A stretch of DNA of 55,625 bases, from NCBI GenBank assembly GCA_017992765.1, contig JAGOOA010000005.1:1-55625 (forward strand), written 5' to 3'. Made by a program: the position numbers and the translations under genes. Shown piece by piece: positions 33,324-41,044 of this stretch; the first letter of the stretch is position 1; each line of letters opens with the position of its first letter. The notes under the pieces are model-generated. The model worked only from the letters and a program-made list of their open reading frames with translations, did not search any database and was not told the origin of the DNA. Origin of the DNA: Syntrophorhabdaceae bacterium. Its GTDB lineage: Bacteria > Desulfobacterota > Syntrophorhabdia > Syntrophorhabdales > Syntrophorhabdaceae.

Positions 33324-34199
33324 TTATCTCTTCAGGCCCTCGTAGAAAGAGCTCTCTTTTTTCCTCAGGTTGTTCAGGTCCATGAGCTCGTTGAATTCAT
33401 GGAAGTGGATCATCCTATCCATGAAACCGGCGGTGGTCCCTTTGGCCATCAGTTCATCCATGGCCTGCTTCACAGCCCAGGCAGCCGCATACAGGGCGGA
33501 GATGGGGTACACGACCACGTTGTAACCGATCTCTTCGAGCTCTTTCACGGTCATCATGGGGGTCTTCCCGCCTTCAAGCTGTATTACCTTGGTCGGCGCA
33601 TTCACCTCACGGTTGATACGCAGCATCTGCTCCTTTGTGGTCGGCGCTTCGACGAAGATCAGGTCCGCCCCTGCCTCGCGATACCTGTTGGCCCTTTCTA
33701 TCGCATCGTCTATTCCATTGACCCCGAGCGCATCCGTGCGGGCCATTATGACAAAGTCCTGGTCCATTCTCGCATCTACGGCGGCCTTGAGCTTCGCCAC
33801 CATATCGTCGGCCTCGATCACCTGCTTTCCTTCCATGTGGCCGCAGCGCTTCGGAAAGAGCTGATCCTCTATGAACATCCCCGCGGCGCCGGCCTTTTCA
33901 AATTCACGCACCGTTCTCATAACGTTGAGGGTGTTGCCGTGGCCGGTGTCTCCATCGGTGAAAACGGGTATATCAACTGCTTCTACGATATTCCGCGTGT
34001 GAGCGACCATCTCCGGCAATGTAACCAGGGAGAGGTCGGGCCTGCCGAGAAGGCATGCCGAGGTTGGATACCCTCCGAGCGTAAGCGTTTTAAAACCTGC
34101 TTTCTCTATGATTCTTGCCGAGGTTCCGTCGTATGCCCCCGGCATAACGAGAATCTCCTTATCCAGGATCAGTTTTTTAAGCAACGTCGTTTTTCTCAT
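33324..34199 (-). CDS. Isocitrate-lyase-superfamily C-C lyase (methylisocitrate / 2,3-dimethylmalate lyase type)
   Basis: The 291-residue protein starts at the ATG at 34199 with GGAGG five bases upstream. It has the PEP mutase/ICL barrel: ILVMPGAYDGTSARIIEKAG, PVFTDGDTGHGN with metal-binding Asp, the catalytic-loop motif KRCGHMEGK (as in methylisocitrate lyase), MARTDALGVNGIDDAIERA and FVEAPTTKEQ. Members with KRCGH cleave 2-methylisocitrate to pyruvate and succinate, or 2,3-dimethylmalate to pyruvate and propionate. It is the last gene of the operon. Its neighbours (LeuCD-type hydratase, PrpF-type isomerase, TRAP uptake) favour an imported branched acid as the source. Confidence 0.88.
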   Translation of the reverse strand: MRKTTLLKKLILDKEILVMPGAYDGTSARIIEKAGFKTLTLGGYPTSACLLGRPDLSLVTLPEMVAHTRNIVEAVDIPVFTDGDTGHGNTLNVMRTVREFEKAGAAGMFIEDQLFPKRCGHMEGKQVIEADDMVAKLKAAVDARMDQDFVIMARTDALGVNGIDDAIERANRYREAGADLIFVEAPTTKEQMLRINREVNAPTKVIQLEGGKTPMMTVKELEEIGYNVVVYPISALYAAAWAVKQAMDELMAKGTTAGFMDRMIHFHEFNELMDLNNLRKKESSFYEGLKR

Positions 34200-34300
34200 G
34201 TCGTCCTCCAATAAAAATTCTTTTGTGCAGTCAGCCGCACTTCTCCGAATATACAGAAAGTCCTCGCGATCACATCGAAAGGGCTAAATTCATCAGTTCA

Positions 34301-34810
34301 TCAACCGGAGCTTTTATCTCCCCTGTTCATCTTTTTCATAACAGATTCAACAAGGCCCCCCGCCGTGATCAGCTCTGTGACAAATTCAGGGTAAGGAACG
34401 GCCGAGAAGACAAGATCTTTTGTCGTATTTCGAACCGTGCCCGTCGAGAGATCGATCTCAAGGGCATCTCCCGGATCGCTTGCATCAACTGCTTCCGCAC
34501 ACTCAAGCAAGGGCAGACCGGTATTGATGGCATTCCGGAAAAATATCCTTGCAAAACTTTTGGCCACCACAGCCGCAACTCCTGCGCCTTTTATTGTAAC
34601 GGGAGCTATCTCACGGGAAGAACCGCACCCGAAGTTGGTCGTCGCCACAATGATGTCCCCTTTTTCCACCCTTTTTCCGAAATCGGGGTCTATATTTTCC
34701 ATACAGTGTTTGCCCAACTCCATCGGATCGGTAATATTCGCATATTTAGCAGCGATAATGGCATCGGTATCGATATTCTTGCCGAACTTATGAACTTTTC
34801 CACGGATCAT
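34301..34810 (-). CDS. LeuD-type small subunit of an aconitase-family hydro-lyase
   Basis: The 169-residue protein is a swivel-domain subunit: GKVHKFGKNIDTDAIIAAKY at the N terminus, FGCGSSREIAPVTIKGAGV and SFARIFFRNAINTGLPLLEC. It pairs with the LeuC-type protein, whose gene it overlaps by four bases (ATGA). The loop after IIAAKY, which contributes to substrate choice in isopropylmalate isomerases and homoaconitases, reads YANI at residues 23-26 instead of the patterns known for those enzymes. Dimethylmaleate hydratase, isopropylmalate isomerase and homoaconitase are all candidates; the PrpF and lyase neighbours favour the first or a relative. Confidence 0.9.
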   Translation of the reverse strand: MIRGKVHKFGKNIDTDAIIAAKYANITDPMELGKHCMENIDPDFGKRVEKGDIIVATTNFGCGSSREIAPVTIKGAGVAAVVAKSFARIFFRNAINTGLPLLECAEAVDASDPGDALEIDLSTGTVRNTTKDLVFSAVPYPEFVTELITAGGLVESVMKKMNRGDKSSG

Positions 34811-36066
34811 CGGTCAACCACCTCCTTGGGGTCTGTGAGCCTGCCGGTAACGGCGCTCGCTGCCGCCACCGCCGGATTGACAAGATATATCTCCGAGCGG
34901 GGGCTTCCCATCCGGCCTATAAAGTTCCGGTTTGTTGTTGAGGCGCATCTTTCCCCTGCTGCCAGGATGCCCATATGGCCTCCCACACAGGGACCGCATG
35001 TAGGGGGCCCCACAACGGCGCCCGCCCTGACAAAGACCTCTATGAGACCTGCCCGAAGCGCTGCCAGATAGACCTCCTGCGAACCAGGTATAACGATGCA
35101 CCGCACGTCAGAGTGTACCCTTTTATCACGGAGCACGCGGGCGGCATATTCAAAATCTTCCAGGCGGCCATTTGTGCAACTCCCGATCACAACCTGATCT
35201 ACCTTTATGTCGCTCACCTCGCTTACGCTGCGGACATTGTCGGGGCTGTGAGGTACGGCGACCTGAGGCTCAAGCTTTGAAACGTCATAATCGACTATGT
35301 CTGTATAGTCATCCTCGCTGTCGGTTGCATAGACCTTGTACGGCCTTGTTGACCTTCCGGCCACATATGTCCTGGTTTTCTCGTCTACAGCAAAAATCCC
35401 CGTTTTTGCGCCCGCCTCTATGGCCATATTCGCCATCGTGAACCTGCTGTCCATCGACAGCTCCTCGATCGCCTCTCCGGTGAATTCCATGGCCGCATAC
35501 AGCGCACCGTCAACGGTAATGCGGCCGATGGTGTAAAGGATCAGGTCCTTTCCGGTAACCCAGGGAGGAAGCTTTCCCCGGTAATTAAATTTAATGGTCG
35601 GCGGGACCTTCATCCAGATCTCCCCGGTAACCATCGCCACGGCAATGTCGGTAGAGCCCATGCCCGTGGCAAAGGCCCCGAGCGCTCCGTACGTACAGGT
35701 GTGCGAATCTGCGCCCACCACAACATCGCCGGGCAATACCAGCCCTTTTTCCGGCAGATAGACGTGCTCTATCCCGCCGTCAACCGCTTCTACAAATAGC
35801 AGGCCGTGTTTTTTTGAAAATTCCCTCAGCCGCTTGATCTGCTCCGCAGCGGCCACATCTTTATTGGGAAAAAAGTGATCCATGACAAAAACGACCTTTT
35901 TGGGATCAAAGGGTCTTTTTGCGCCCATCCTTTCAAACTGATCCGCTGCTATATGGGCCGTAAGGTCGCTTGCCATGACCATGTCTACCTTTACATTGAC
36001 AAACTCGCCGACCTTAACCGATTCTTTCCCGGCATGGGCCGACAGTATCTTTTCCGCCAAAGTCAT
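34807..36066 (-). CDS. LeuC-type large subunit of an aconitase-family hydro-lyase
   Basis: The 419-residue protein is an aconitase-superfamily large subunit: FVMDHFFPNKDVAAAEQIK, VVGADSHTCTYGALGAFATGMGSTD, and the three [4Fe-4S] ligands Cys297 (IGSCTNGR), Cys357 and Cys360 (GPPTCGPCVGGH). Such enzymes move or add water across a C=C bond of a di- or tricarboxylate. It is the 3-isopropylmalate dehydratase/homoaconitase length class. Biosynthetic leucine genes (leuA, leuB) are absent here, whereas a TRAP transporter, a PrpF-type isomerase and a C-C lyase surround it, so a catabolic role is more likely. Confidence 0.92.
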   Translation of the reverse strand: MTLAEKILSAHAGKESVKVGEFVNVKVDMVMASDLTAHIAADQFERMGAKRPFDPKKVVFVMDHFFPNKDVAAAEQIKRLREFSKKHGLLFVEAVDGGIEHVYLPEKGLVLPGDVVVGADSHTCTYGALGAFATGMGSTDIAVAMVTGEIWMKVPPTIKFNYRGKLPPWVTGKDLILYTIGRITVDGALYAAMEFTGEAIEELSMDSRFTMANMAIEAGAKTGIFAVDEKTRTYVAGRSTRPYKVYATDSEDDYTDIVDYDVSKLEPQVAVPHSPDNVRSVSEVSDIKVDQVVIGSCTNGRLEDFEYAARVLRDKRVHSDVRCIVIPGSQEVYLAALRAGLIEVFVRAGAVVGPPTCGPCVGGHMGILAAGERCASTTNRNFIGRMGSPRSEIYLVNPAVAAASAVTGRLTDPKEVVDR

Positions 36067-36123
36067 TTAATCCTCCTCATAGGGTTTTGCCTGTATGCTG
36101 CAGGATCATTCACATTCGGCCCG

Positions 36124-37236
36124 TCATACATACACACAGCCTTCCATGATCCTTCTCGCGGTCCGGTACATCACCGCCTTCTCCAGCTCGAATGCCCCGC
36201 CTTCATCACGGCAGCGCACATCCACGTTGATAAGGCCCGAGAAGTGGCCGATTATCACAGTCTCCCTGTTCTTATCCGCAGGGGAAATAAACTCGTCTAC
36301 GATCGATCCCTTCAATTTTGCAGCCACCCCCGTAGTAACGCAGCCCGTTCCGGGATAGGCCTTGTGCATCATTCCGGCAGCGTATATCTTCGACATAATG
36401 GTGACGCCTTCCGTTTTCATGGGCGCTCCGGTAATGAAGTTCGTCCACGGCACAGGCTCCTGGACCAATGCAAGCATCGGCATGAAGATGCTTTTCCCTT
36501 CCAGCTTTGCCAGGCGCGCCGCTTCGAGGCGTATCTGTTCCAGGGATTCGATCAACTTCCTGTCCGCGTCCATATCCCTTGCCGCTTCTGTCCCTTTGAG
36601 GCCAAGATCCCTGGCCCTCACGAAGGCTACCGGCGTTGAGACATCGATGATCGTGGCCTCGATCTTGCCCACGCCTTTGACATCGAGCACATCCTTCCGG
36701 TTTCCCGTCGGCAAGAGGCTTCCCGTCAGGATCCCCGCAGTGCCTGAATAGTCCAGGGATATCTTCGAACTCGTGCCCGGCACACCGTCGATTGCGTAGC
36801 TGCCCTCGTAGACCGCTTTGCCGGCGCCTGTCTCGAACTCAAGACCGAGGTACTTGTCTACATTCCTGCAAAAGACCCTCACGGTCGTTCGCGGCCCCTG
36901 AGCCCTTACCAGCCCCTCGTCAACGGCAAAGGGACCAACCGCTGCGGACAGGTTGCCGCAGATCGTACCCCAGTCAATGACCGGCTCGGTGACGCTGACC
37001 TGTCCGAATACATAATCCACGTCTGCGTCCTTCCTGCTGGGCGGCCCTACAATGGCCACCTTGCTTGTCAGCAGATCGGCGCCGCCAAGGCCGTCTATCT
37101 GTCTCTTGTCGGGGCTCCCCAGGACCCTGAGGACCGTTTTCGTTCTTTCCTCGATGTTTTCGGGCAGTTCATTGTCATGGAAGAAGACTCCCTTGCTCGT
37201 GCCGCCTCTCATGATCACACATTTAAGTTTTGCCAT
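36124..37236 (-). CDS. PrpF-family cis-trans / double-bond isomerase (methylitaconate or methylaconitate isomerase type)
   Basis: The 370-residue protein has the PrpF family fold: CVIMRGGTSKGVFFH at the N terminus, DGLGGADLLTSKVAIVG with Lys59, and WGTICGNLSAAVGPFA with Cys93; the 34-residue Lys-Cys spacing is that of PrpF's catalytic pair as I recall it. Known members are 2-methylaconitate isomerase (PrpF), 3-methylitaconate delta-isomerase (Mii) and 4-oxalomesaconate tautomerase (GalD). It would rearrange the double bond of the imported acid before hydration by the LeuCD-type enzyme encoded 57 bases downstream. No methylcitrate synthase is present, arguing against a plain methylcitrate cycle. 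Confidence 0.9.
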   Translation of the reverse strand: MAKLKCVIMRGGTSKGVFFHDNELPENIEERTKTVLRVLGSPDKRQIDGLGGADLLTSKVAIVGPPSRKDADVDYVFGQVSVTEPVIDWGTICGNLSAAVGPFAVDEGLVRAQGPRTTVRVFCRNVDKYLGLEFETGAGKAVYEGSYAIDGVPGTSSKISLDYSGTAGILTGSLLPTGNRKDVLDVKGVGKIEATIIDVSTPVAFVRARDLGLKGTEAARDMDADRKLIESLEQIRLEAARLAKLEGKSIFMPMLALVQEPVPWTNFITGAPMKTEGVTIMSKIYAAGMMHKAYPGTGCVTTGVAAKLKGSIVDEFISPADKNRETVIIGHFSGLINVDVRCRDEGGAFELEKAVMYRTARRIMEGCVYV

Positions 37237-37303
37237 TTTTCCTTACCTCCATTTTTGTCCAAAATCCACTAACGTGTCTTACGCCTCATGCTCCCCTTTC
37301 AGG

Positions 37304-38620
37304 CTAAGAGCCGAATACAAGGTTGGGCAGCCACAGGCTCAATTCAGGAAATACTATGAGGATGGTCAGCACGCACAGGTCACATGCCAAAAAGGGCATA
37401 ATCCCCTTGAAGGCATCCTCAAGCGATACCTGCCCTTCAGCGGCGGCGACCGCAACATACACGTTCATCCCGACGGGCGGCGTGATCTGGCCTATTTCAC
37501 ACATCTTAATGAGGAATATCCCGAACCAGATGGGATCGAATCCAAGCTGCATGACAACCGGGAAGACAACCGGAATAGTGATACACAAGATCGCTACTGA
37601 ATCGAGAAGCATGCCGAGCACAAAGTAGAGCAAGGCAAGACTGAACAGGAACGCTGCGCGTGATATGTGGGCATCACTGAGAAAAGAGGCCACATTGACC
37701 GGCAACTGGGTCACGCTCAGAAACCGTCCGAATATTATCGCCCCTATGATAACAAGAAAGATCATTCCCGTGGCCTTCATGCAGTCGACCAGTGCAGTGG
37801 GTATCTGGGTTTGCCGGATACCTTTCTTTACCACGGCGAAAAGAAGGGTGCCGAAAGCGCCCACGGCGGCTCCCTCTGTGGCCGTGAACCAGCCGGCAAA
37901 AATGCCGCCCAGAACAAGGGCTGCAAAAAATATTATAGGCCATATCGAGACGAGCGCCCTCACCTTCTCGCTCAGCCTGTAACCCTCCTTGACAAGAGGC
38001 GCCAGCGATGGTTTTCTTCGAACCCTTATATAGATCAGAGCTGAAAAGGCAAATGCCGATATGAAACCGGGCACGAACCCCGCCATGAACATCCTGCCAA
38101 TCGACTGTTCGGTCAGTATGCAGTAAATGATCATCAAGCCGCTTGGCGGGATCAGGGTGGCAAAGGTGCCGGCTGAGCTGATCGTGCCGATTGAAAGCTT
38201 TTTGTCCATTCCACGCTTCAGCATTTCCGGTAATGCTATCTTTGTAAAGATACCTGCCGTGGCAAGGGAGGAGCCGCAGATCATTCCGAAGAATGCGGAG
38301 GCAAAGGTGGTAGCAATGGCAAGGCCGCCGTGCAGCCTCCCCAGGAGCTTGCTCATCGCCTCATACACCATCGCCCCTATGCCTCCGTTCAGGGCAAAGG
38401 ACCCCATAAGAAGAAAAAGCGGCAAGGGACTGAGATCATAGGAGGCTGCCACCGCAAAAGGGCTCGATCCAATTATGTCGAGGCCGCCCCTTGCCCCCAT
38501 CAAAAGGCACATGCCGGCCCCTCCGATAAGGCTCAATGCCAACCCTATGTGGAGGCCTGAGAAGATGAGCATAAGAAGAGCGGCTACGCCTGCGGTTCCT
38601 ACCAGTGTCGGGTCCATCAT
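37304..38620 (-). CDS. dctM: TRAP transporter large permease (second system)
   Basis: The 438-residue integral membrane protein belongs to the DctM family: GGAGMCLLMGARGGLDIIG, GTFATLIPPSGLMIIYCILTEQ, FAGWFTATEGAAVGAFGTL and MCEIGQITPPVGMNVYV. It is distinct in sequence from the first DctM (237-1538). Start follows dctQ by four bases with GAGGAGATGAGG upstream. Being cotranscribed with the isomerase, hydratase and lyase genes, it probably imports the substrate of that pathway by sodium symport. Confidence 0.95.
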   Translation of the reverse strand: MMDPTLVGTAGVAALLMLIFSGLHIGLALSLIGGAGMCLLMGARGGLDIIGSSPFAVAASYDLSPLPLFLLMGSFALNGGIGAMVYEAMSKLLGRLHGGLAIATTFASAFFGMICGSSLATAGIFTKIALPEMLKRGMDKKLSIGTISSAGTFATLIPPSGLMIIYCILTEQSIGRMFMAGFVPGFISAFAFSALIYIRVRRKPSLAPLVKEGYRLSEKVRALVSIWPIIFFAALVLGGIFAGWFTATEGAAVGAFGTLLFAVVKKGIRQTQIPTALVDCMKATGMIFLVIIGAIIFGRFLSVTQLPVNVASFLSDAHISRAAFLFSLALLYFVLGMLLDSVAILCITIPVVFPVVMQLGFDPIWFGIFLIKMCEIGQITPPVGMNVYVAVAAAEGQVSLEDAFKGIMPFLACDLCVLTILIVFPELSLWLPNLVFGS

Positions 38621-38624
38621 CGCC

Positions 38625-39113
38625 TCATCTCCTCTCGTCGGTTATTGTCTTTGATTTCCCCTCGGGGCGCAGCAGGCTGATGATCAACTGAACCAGGAAC
38701 AGAACGAACCCTACAAAAACCCCGCCTTTTGCCCAGTACACAGGCATTTGAAAGCTTGCGCCGGGCAGGGCTTCCCGAATACTGTATGAATCGAAAAAGT
38801 TAAGTGCGGTCTGCCAGCTCATTACGGCCACGGTGATAACCGCCAGGACATAAACACATATTTTGACGATACGGGCCGCCCTGGCCGGTAAACGCTGTAC
38901 TACCAGTTGTGCGGAGACATGCTGCTTCGCCTCTTCGCACGGGGAAAATCCGGCAAACACGGAGAGGGCAAGGAAGATGCCTACAATCTCGATGACGCCC
39001 TCGATAGAGGCGCCGAAGACAAACCGGCTCACCACCTCGACCACCAGGAGGATCATGATGAGAAATATGAGCATACTGCCGATAGTCGCCGATATTCTGT
39101 TACGGATCGTCAT
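38625..39113 (-). CDS. dctQ: TRAP transporter small permease (second system)
   Basis: A 162-residue protein with four hydrophobic segments (SMLIFLIMILLVVEVVSRFVFG, VGIFLALSVFAGF, VYVLAVITVAVMSW and VFVGFVLFLVQLIISLL), the DctQ layout. It lies between dctP and dctM in standard order. The 66-base gap after dctP contains nothing notable. Confidence 0.92.
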   Translation of the reverse strand: MTIRNRISATIGSMLIFLIMILLVVEVVSRFVFGASIEGVIEIVGIFLALSVFAGFSPCEEAKQHVSAQLVVQRLPARAARIVKICVYVLAVITVAVMSWQTALNFFDSYSIREALPGASFQMPVYWAKGGVFVGFVLFLVQLIISLLRPEGKSKTITDERR

Positions 39114-39179
39114 TTCTCACCTCGCTATTCACATGAGCCATTGATGCTTTTCAAGGCTCTGATATGTACCGGGGGGCCG

Positions 39180-40265
39180 CTATTTTGAATATTTCTCGAC
39201 CAGCTTCTTCGCCCGATCCATCAGAACCTTTCCCGGCTGTTTTTGTTCCTCGGCCTTCTTGACCCATTTTTCCAGGGACTCCTTTTCGCTCGCGGCAGCC
39301 CACGCGTTTACCTCTGAAACCGGGAGATCGACAACGGTGGCTCCCGCGGTCTTCATCTTGCTCTTGATGTCAACTTCCAGCGTCTTGATCTCGGACGCGA
39401 TCTTTTTTCCATATTCCTTGCCTACGTCGGTTATCACCTTCTGCACATCGGGGCTCAAGCCGTCCCACACCTTCTGGTTGATCGTAATAAGGGCGACAGA
39501 ACCGGTGAATTGAGGAACGACGAGGACCGTGTGCTGTTTGCCGATCTCAAAAAGTCTGTATTTGAAGTAGGAGATAAAGGCCGTGTAGTTGGCCTGAACA
39601 GCTCCCTTCTCCATTGCCGAGTAGATCTCCGTTCCAGGCAGGAAGACCACCTTGGCGCCCAACGCGGTCATATGCTCTGCGTCATAGCCTCCCGCACAGC
39701 GGATCCTCAGACCCTTCAGGTCGCTCAGCGATTTGAGGGGCCGCGGTCCGCCGGCGGCCATCTGACCGAAGTAATGAATAGCGACAAGCTTCTGGTTGTA
39801 TGCCTTCAGGGCGGTCTGGAGCTCCGGGGATTGGTCGTATAGCTCGGAAAAGAATTCAGCCTTTTTCGCAGGGTCCACAGGGCCGCGGATAAAGGGCTCG
39901 CCAATGCTCCACAGCGTCAGCTCCCGGGGAAAGTACGGGACGAAAATATACCCCATATCTGCCGCTCCCGACTGAACGCCCCGGAGCGTCTCTCTCTCCT
40001 TCAATAACGATCCTGCAAAATAATTCTGAAACTTCACTGCCCCTTTTGTCCTCTTTTCGATCTCTTCCGTGAGCCATGTCATGGCTTCGCCTTCGAGCCC
40101 CCTCTGGGGAGTATAGATTGCAAAGCGAATCGTCTTGGTTTCTCCGTAGGATGGAGTTGTTCCGGCAAAGAATAGCGCCAGGACGAGCGCACACAATATC
40201 AGACAGCTCCCCAACCCTGCAATCAATCCTGAATCACCATACCTTAAGGCCCTTGATCTTTTCAT
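39180..40265 (-). CDS. dctP: TRAP transporter periplasmic binding protein (second system)
   Basis: From the ATG at 40265 (AGGAGG seven bases upstream; an ATG two codons earlier is too close to it) the 361-residue protein has a long signal peptide (hydrophobic core LGSCLILCALVLALFFAG) and a DctP domain: IRFAIYTPQRGLEGEAMTWL, GAVKFQNYFAGSL, LSDLKGLRIRCAGGYDAEHM with the carboxylate-binding Arg, and EIYSAMEKGAVQANYT. It binds the organic acid handled by the operon's enzymes. The first DctP in the window differs strongly, so the two systems import different substrates. Confidence 0.94.
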   Translation of the reverse strand: MKRSRALRYGDSGLIAGLGSCLILCALVLALFFAGTTPSYGETKTIRFAIYTPQRGLEGEAMTWLTEEIEKRTKGAVKFQNYFAGSLLKERETLRGVQSGAADMGYIFVPYFPRELTLWSIGEPFIRGPVDPAKKAEFFSELYDQSPELQTALKAYNQKLVAIHYFGQMAAGGPRPLKSLSDLKGLRIRCAGGYDAEHMTALGAKVVFLPGTEIYSAMEKGAVQANYTAFISYFKYRLFEIGKQHTVLVVPQFTGSVALITINQKVWDGLSPDVQKVITDVGKEYGKKIASEIKTLEVDIKSKMKTAGATVVDLPVSEVNAWAAASEKESLEKWVKKAEEQKQPGKVLMDRAKKLVEKYSK

Positions 40266-40313
40266 TGGCATTCCTCCTTTTGATATGACCGGGCGTCCGG
40301 AAAACGCCCCTGA

Positions 40314-40907
40314 TCATTTTTTTGTGGTAAACACCACCAGGAACCTGGCAGGTTTATCCCCTATGCTCCTTGAGTAATGAGGCTTGTTGGAATCAAAGAT
40401 ATAACAGTCGCCCTCTTCCATAATATAGCTTTTGCCGTCATAGACGAATTCCTGCTTGCCCTCCAGCATGAGGGTCAGCTCCTCTCCTTCATGTATCAAC
40501 GGTTCCTTTGGGAATTCAAAAGCGGCGGTCAGCATAAAGGCATCCATCAGCCTGTTCACCTTTTTGTACGTCAGGGATTCATACCGGTACTCAGGTCTCC
40601 CGTTCGGCCTGACGACCGTTCGACGTTCCGCAGGCTTGATGATTGAAAGGTGTTCCTCGTTTTCCCTCGGGATCTCGCCTGTCAGCAGAAAAACGACATC
40701 GACATTGAGTACGTATGCTATTTTTGTCAGGGTGCTTATCGGCGGCTCCCTCTTCATATTTTCTATCTGAGAAAGATAGCTTTTGGCAAACCCTGTCTTT
40801 TTTGCCAACTCTTCTAAAGTAATACCCTTATTTCTTCTTAACATATTGATTCTATTAGCTATAGATTCCTGCATCTCTTTTGTTTTCTGTTCGGCAGCCC
40901 TCATCAT
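40314..40907 (-). CDS. XRE-family regulator with C-terminal cupin domain
   Basis: The 197-residue protein has an N-terminal helix-turn-helix (about residues 15-75, IANRINMLRRNKGITLEELA, TGFAKSYLSQIENMKREPP) and a C-terminal cupin_2 barrel (about 110-195, HEGEELTLMLEGKQEFVYDG, GDCYIFDSNKPHYSRSIG). Such HTH-cupin proteins sense a small molecule in the cupin pocket and control adjacent transport and catabolic genes. It is the first gene of the eight-gene operon and its promoter overlaps an inverted repeat TTAGCAAA/TTTGCTAA, a likely operator. If the predicted promoter is right, the mRNA would start at or within a base or two of the first ATG; Met12 is an alternative start. Confidence 0.92.
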   Translation of the reverse strand: MMRAAEQKTKEMQESIANRINMLRRNKGITLEELAKKTGFAKSYLSQIENMKREPPISTLTKIAYVLNVDVVFLLTGEIPRENEEHLSIIKPAERRTVVRPNGRPEYRYESLTYKKVNRLMDAFMLTAAFEFPKEPLIHEGEELTLMLEGKQEFVYDGKSYIMEEGDCYIFDSNKPHYSRSIGDKPARFLVVFTTKK

Positions 40908-40914
40908 AGTTTTA

Positions 40915-40942
40915 TAATTACACTATTAGCAAACTTTGTCAA
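40915..40942 (-). promoter_or_regulatory. Promoter of the XRE-cupin/TRAP operon
   Basis: On the minus strand TTGACA (40942-40937) is followed after 16 bases by TAATTA (40920-40915). The -10 box ends eight bases before the ATG at 40907, predicting a leaderless or nearly leaderless transcript. Confidence 0.6.
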
Positions 40943-40968
40943 GAATAAATGCGATTATTTTTTGCTAA
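40926..40968. promoter_or_regulatory. TTAGCAAA/TTTGCTAA inverted repeat, putative operator
   Basis: TTAGCAAA at 40926-40933 and its exact reverse complement TTTGCTAA at 40961-40968 flank the -35 box of the XRE-cupin promoter, one half lying in the spacer between -35 and -10. Half-sites are 35 bases apart, centre to centre. This placement suits autoregulation by the XRE protein. A related arrangement occurs at the trkA promoter (44662-44711). Confidence 0.5.
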
Positions 40969-41044
40969 AAGAAGACATTAAGGATCTTGAGCTGTTAAAT
41001 GTGGAATAACCGAGGCTGAACGAAAAGGGCGGCCTCTTGGCGCC

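Noticed and set aside
34301-36066. Leucine-biosynthesis isopropylmalate isomerase
   Set aside because: Not excluded on sequence alone, but no leuA or leuB is nearby and the operon holds transport, isomerase and lyase genes instead.
33324-37236. Standard 2-methylcitrate cycle operon
   Set aside because: PrpF and a KRCGH lyase fit, but methylcitrate synthase and AcnD/PrpD are missing and a LeuCD-type enzyme with TRAP uptake is present.
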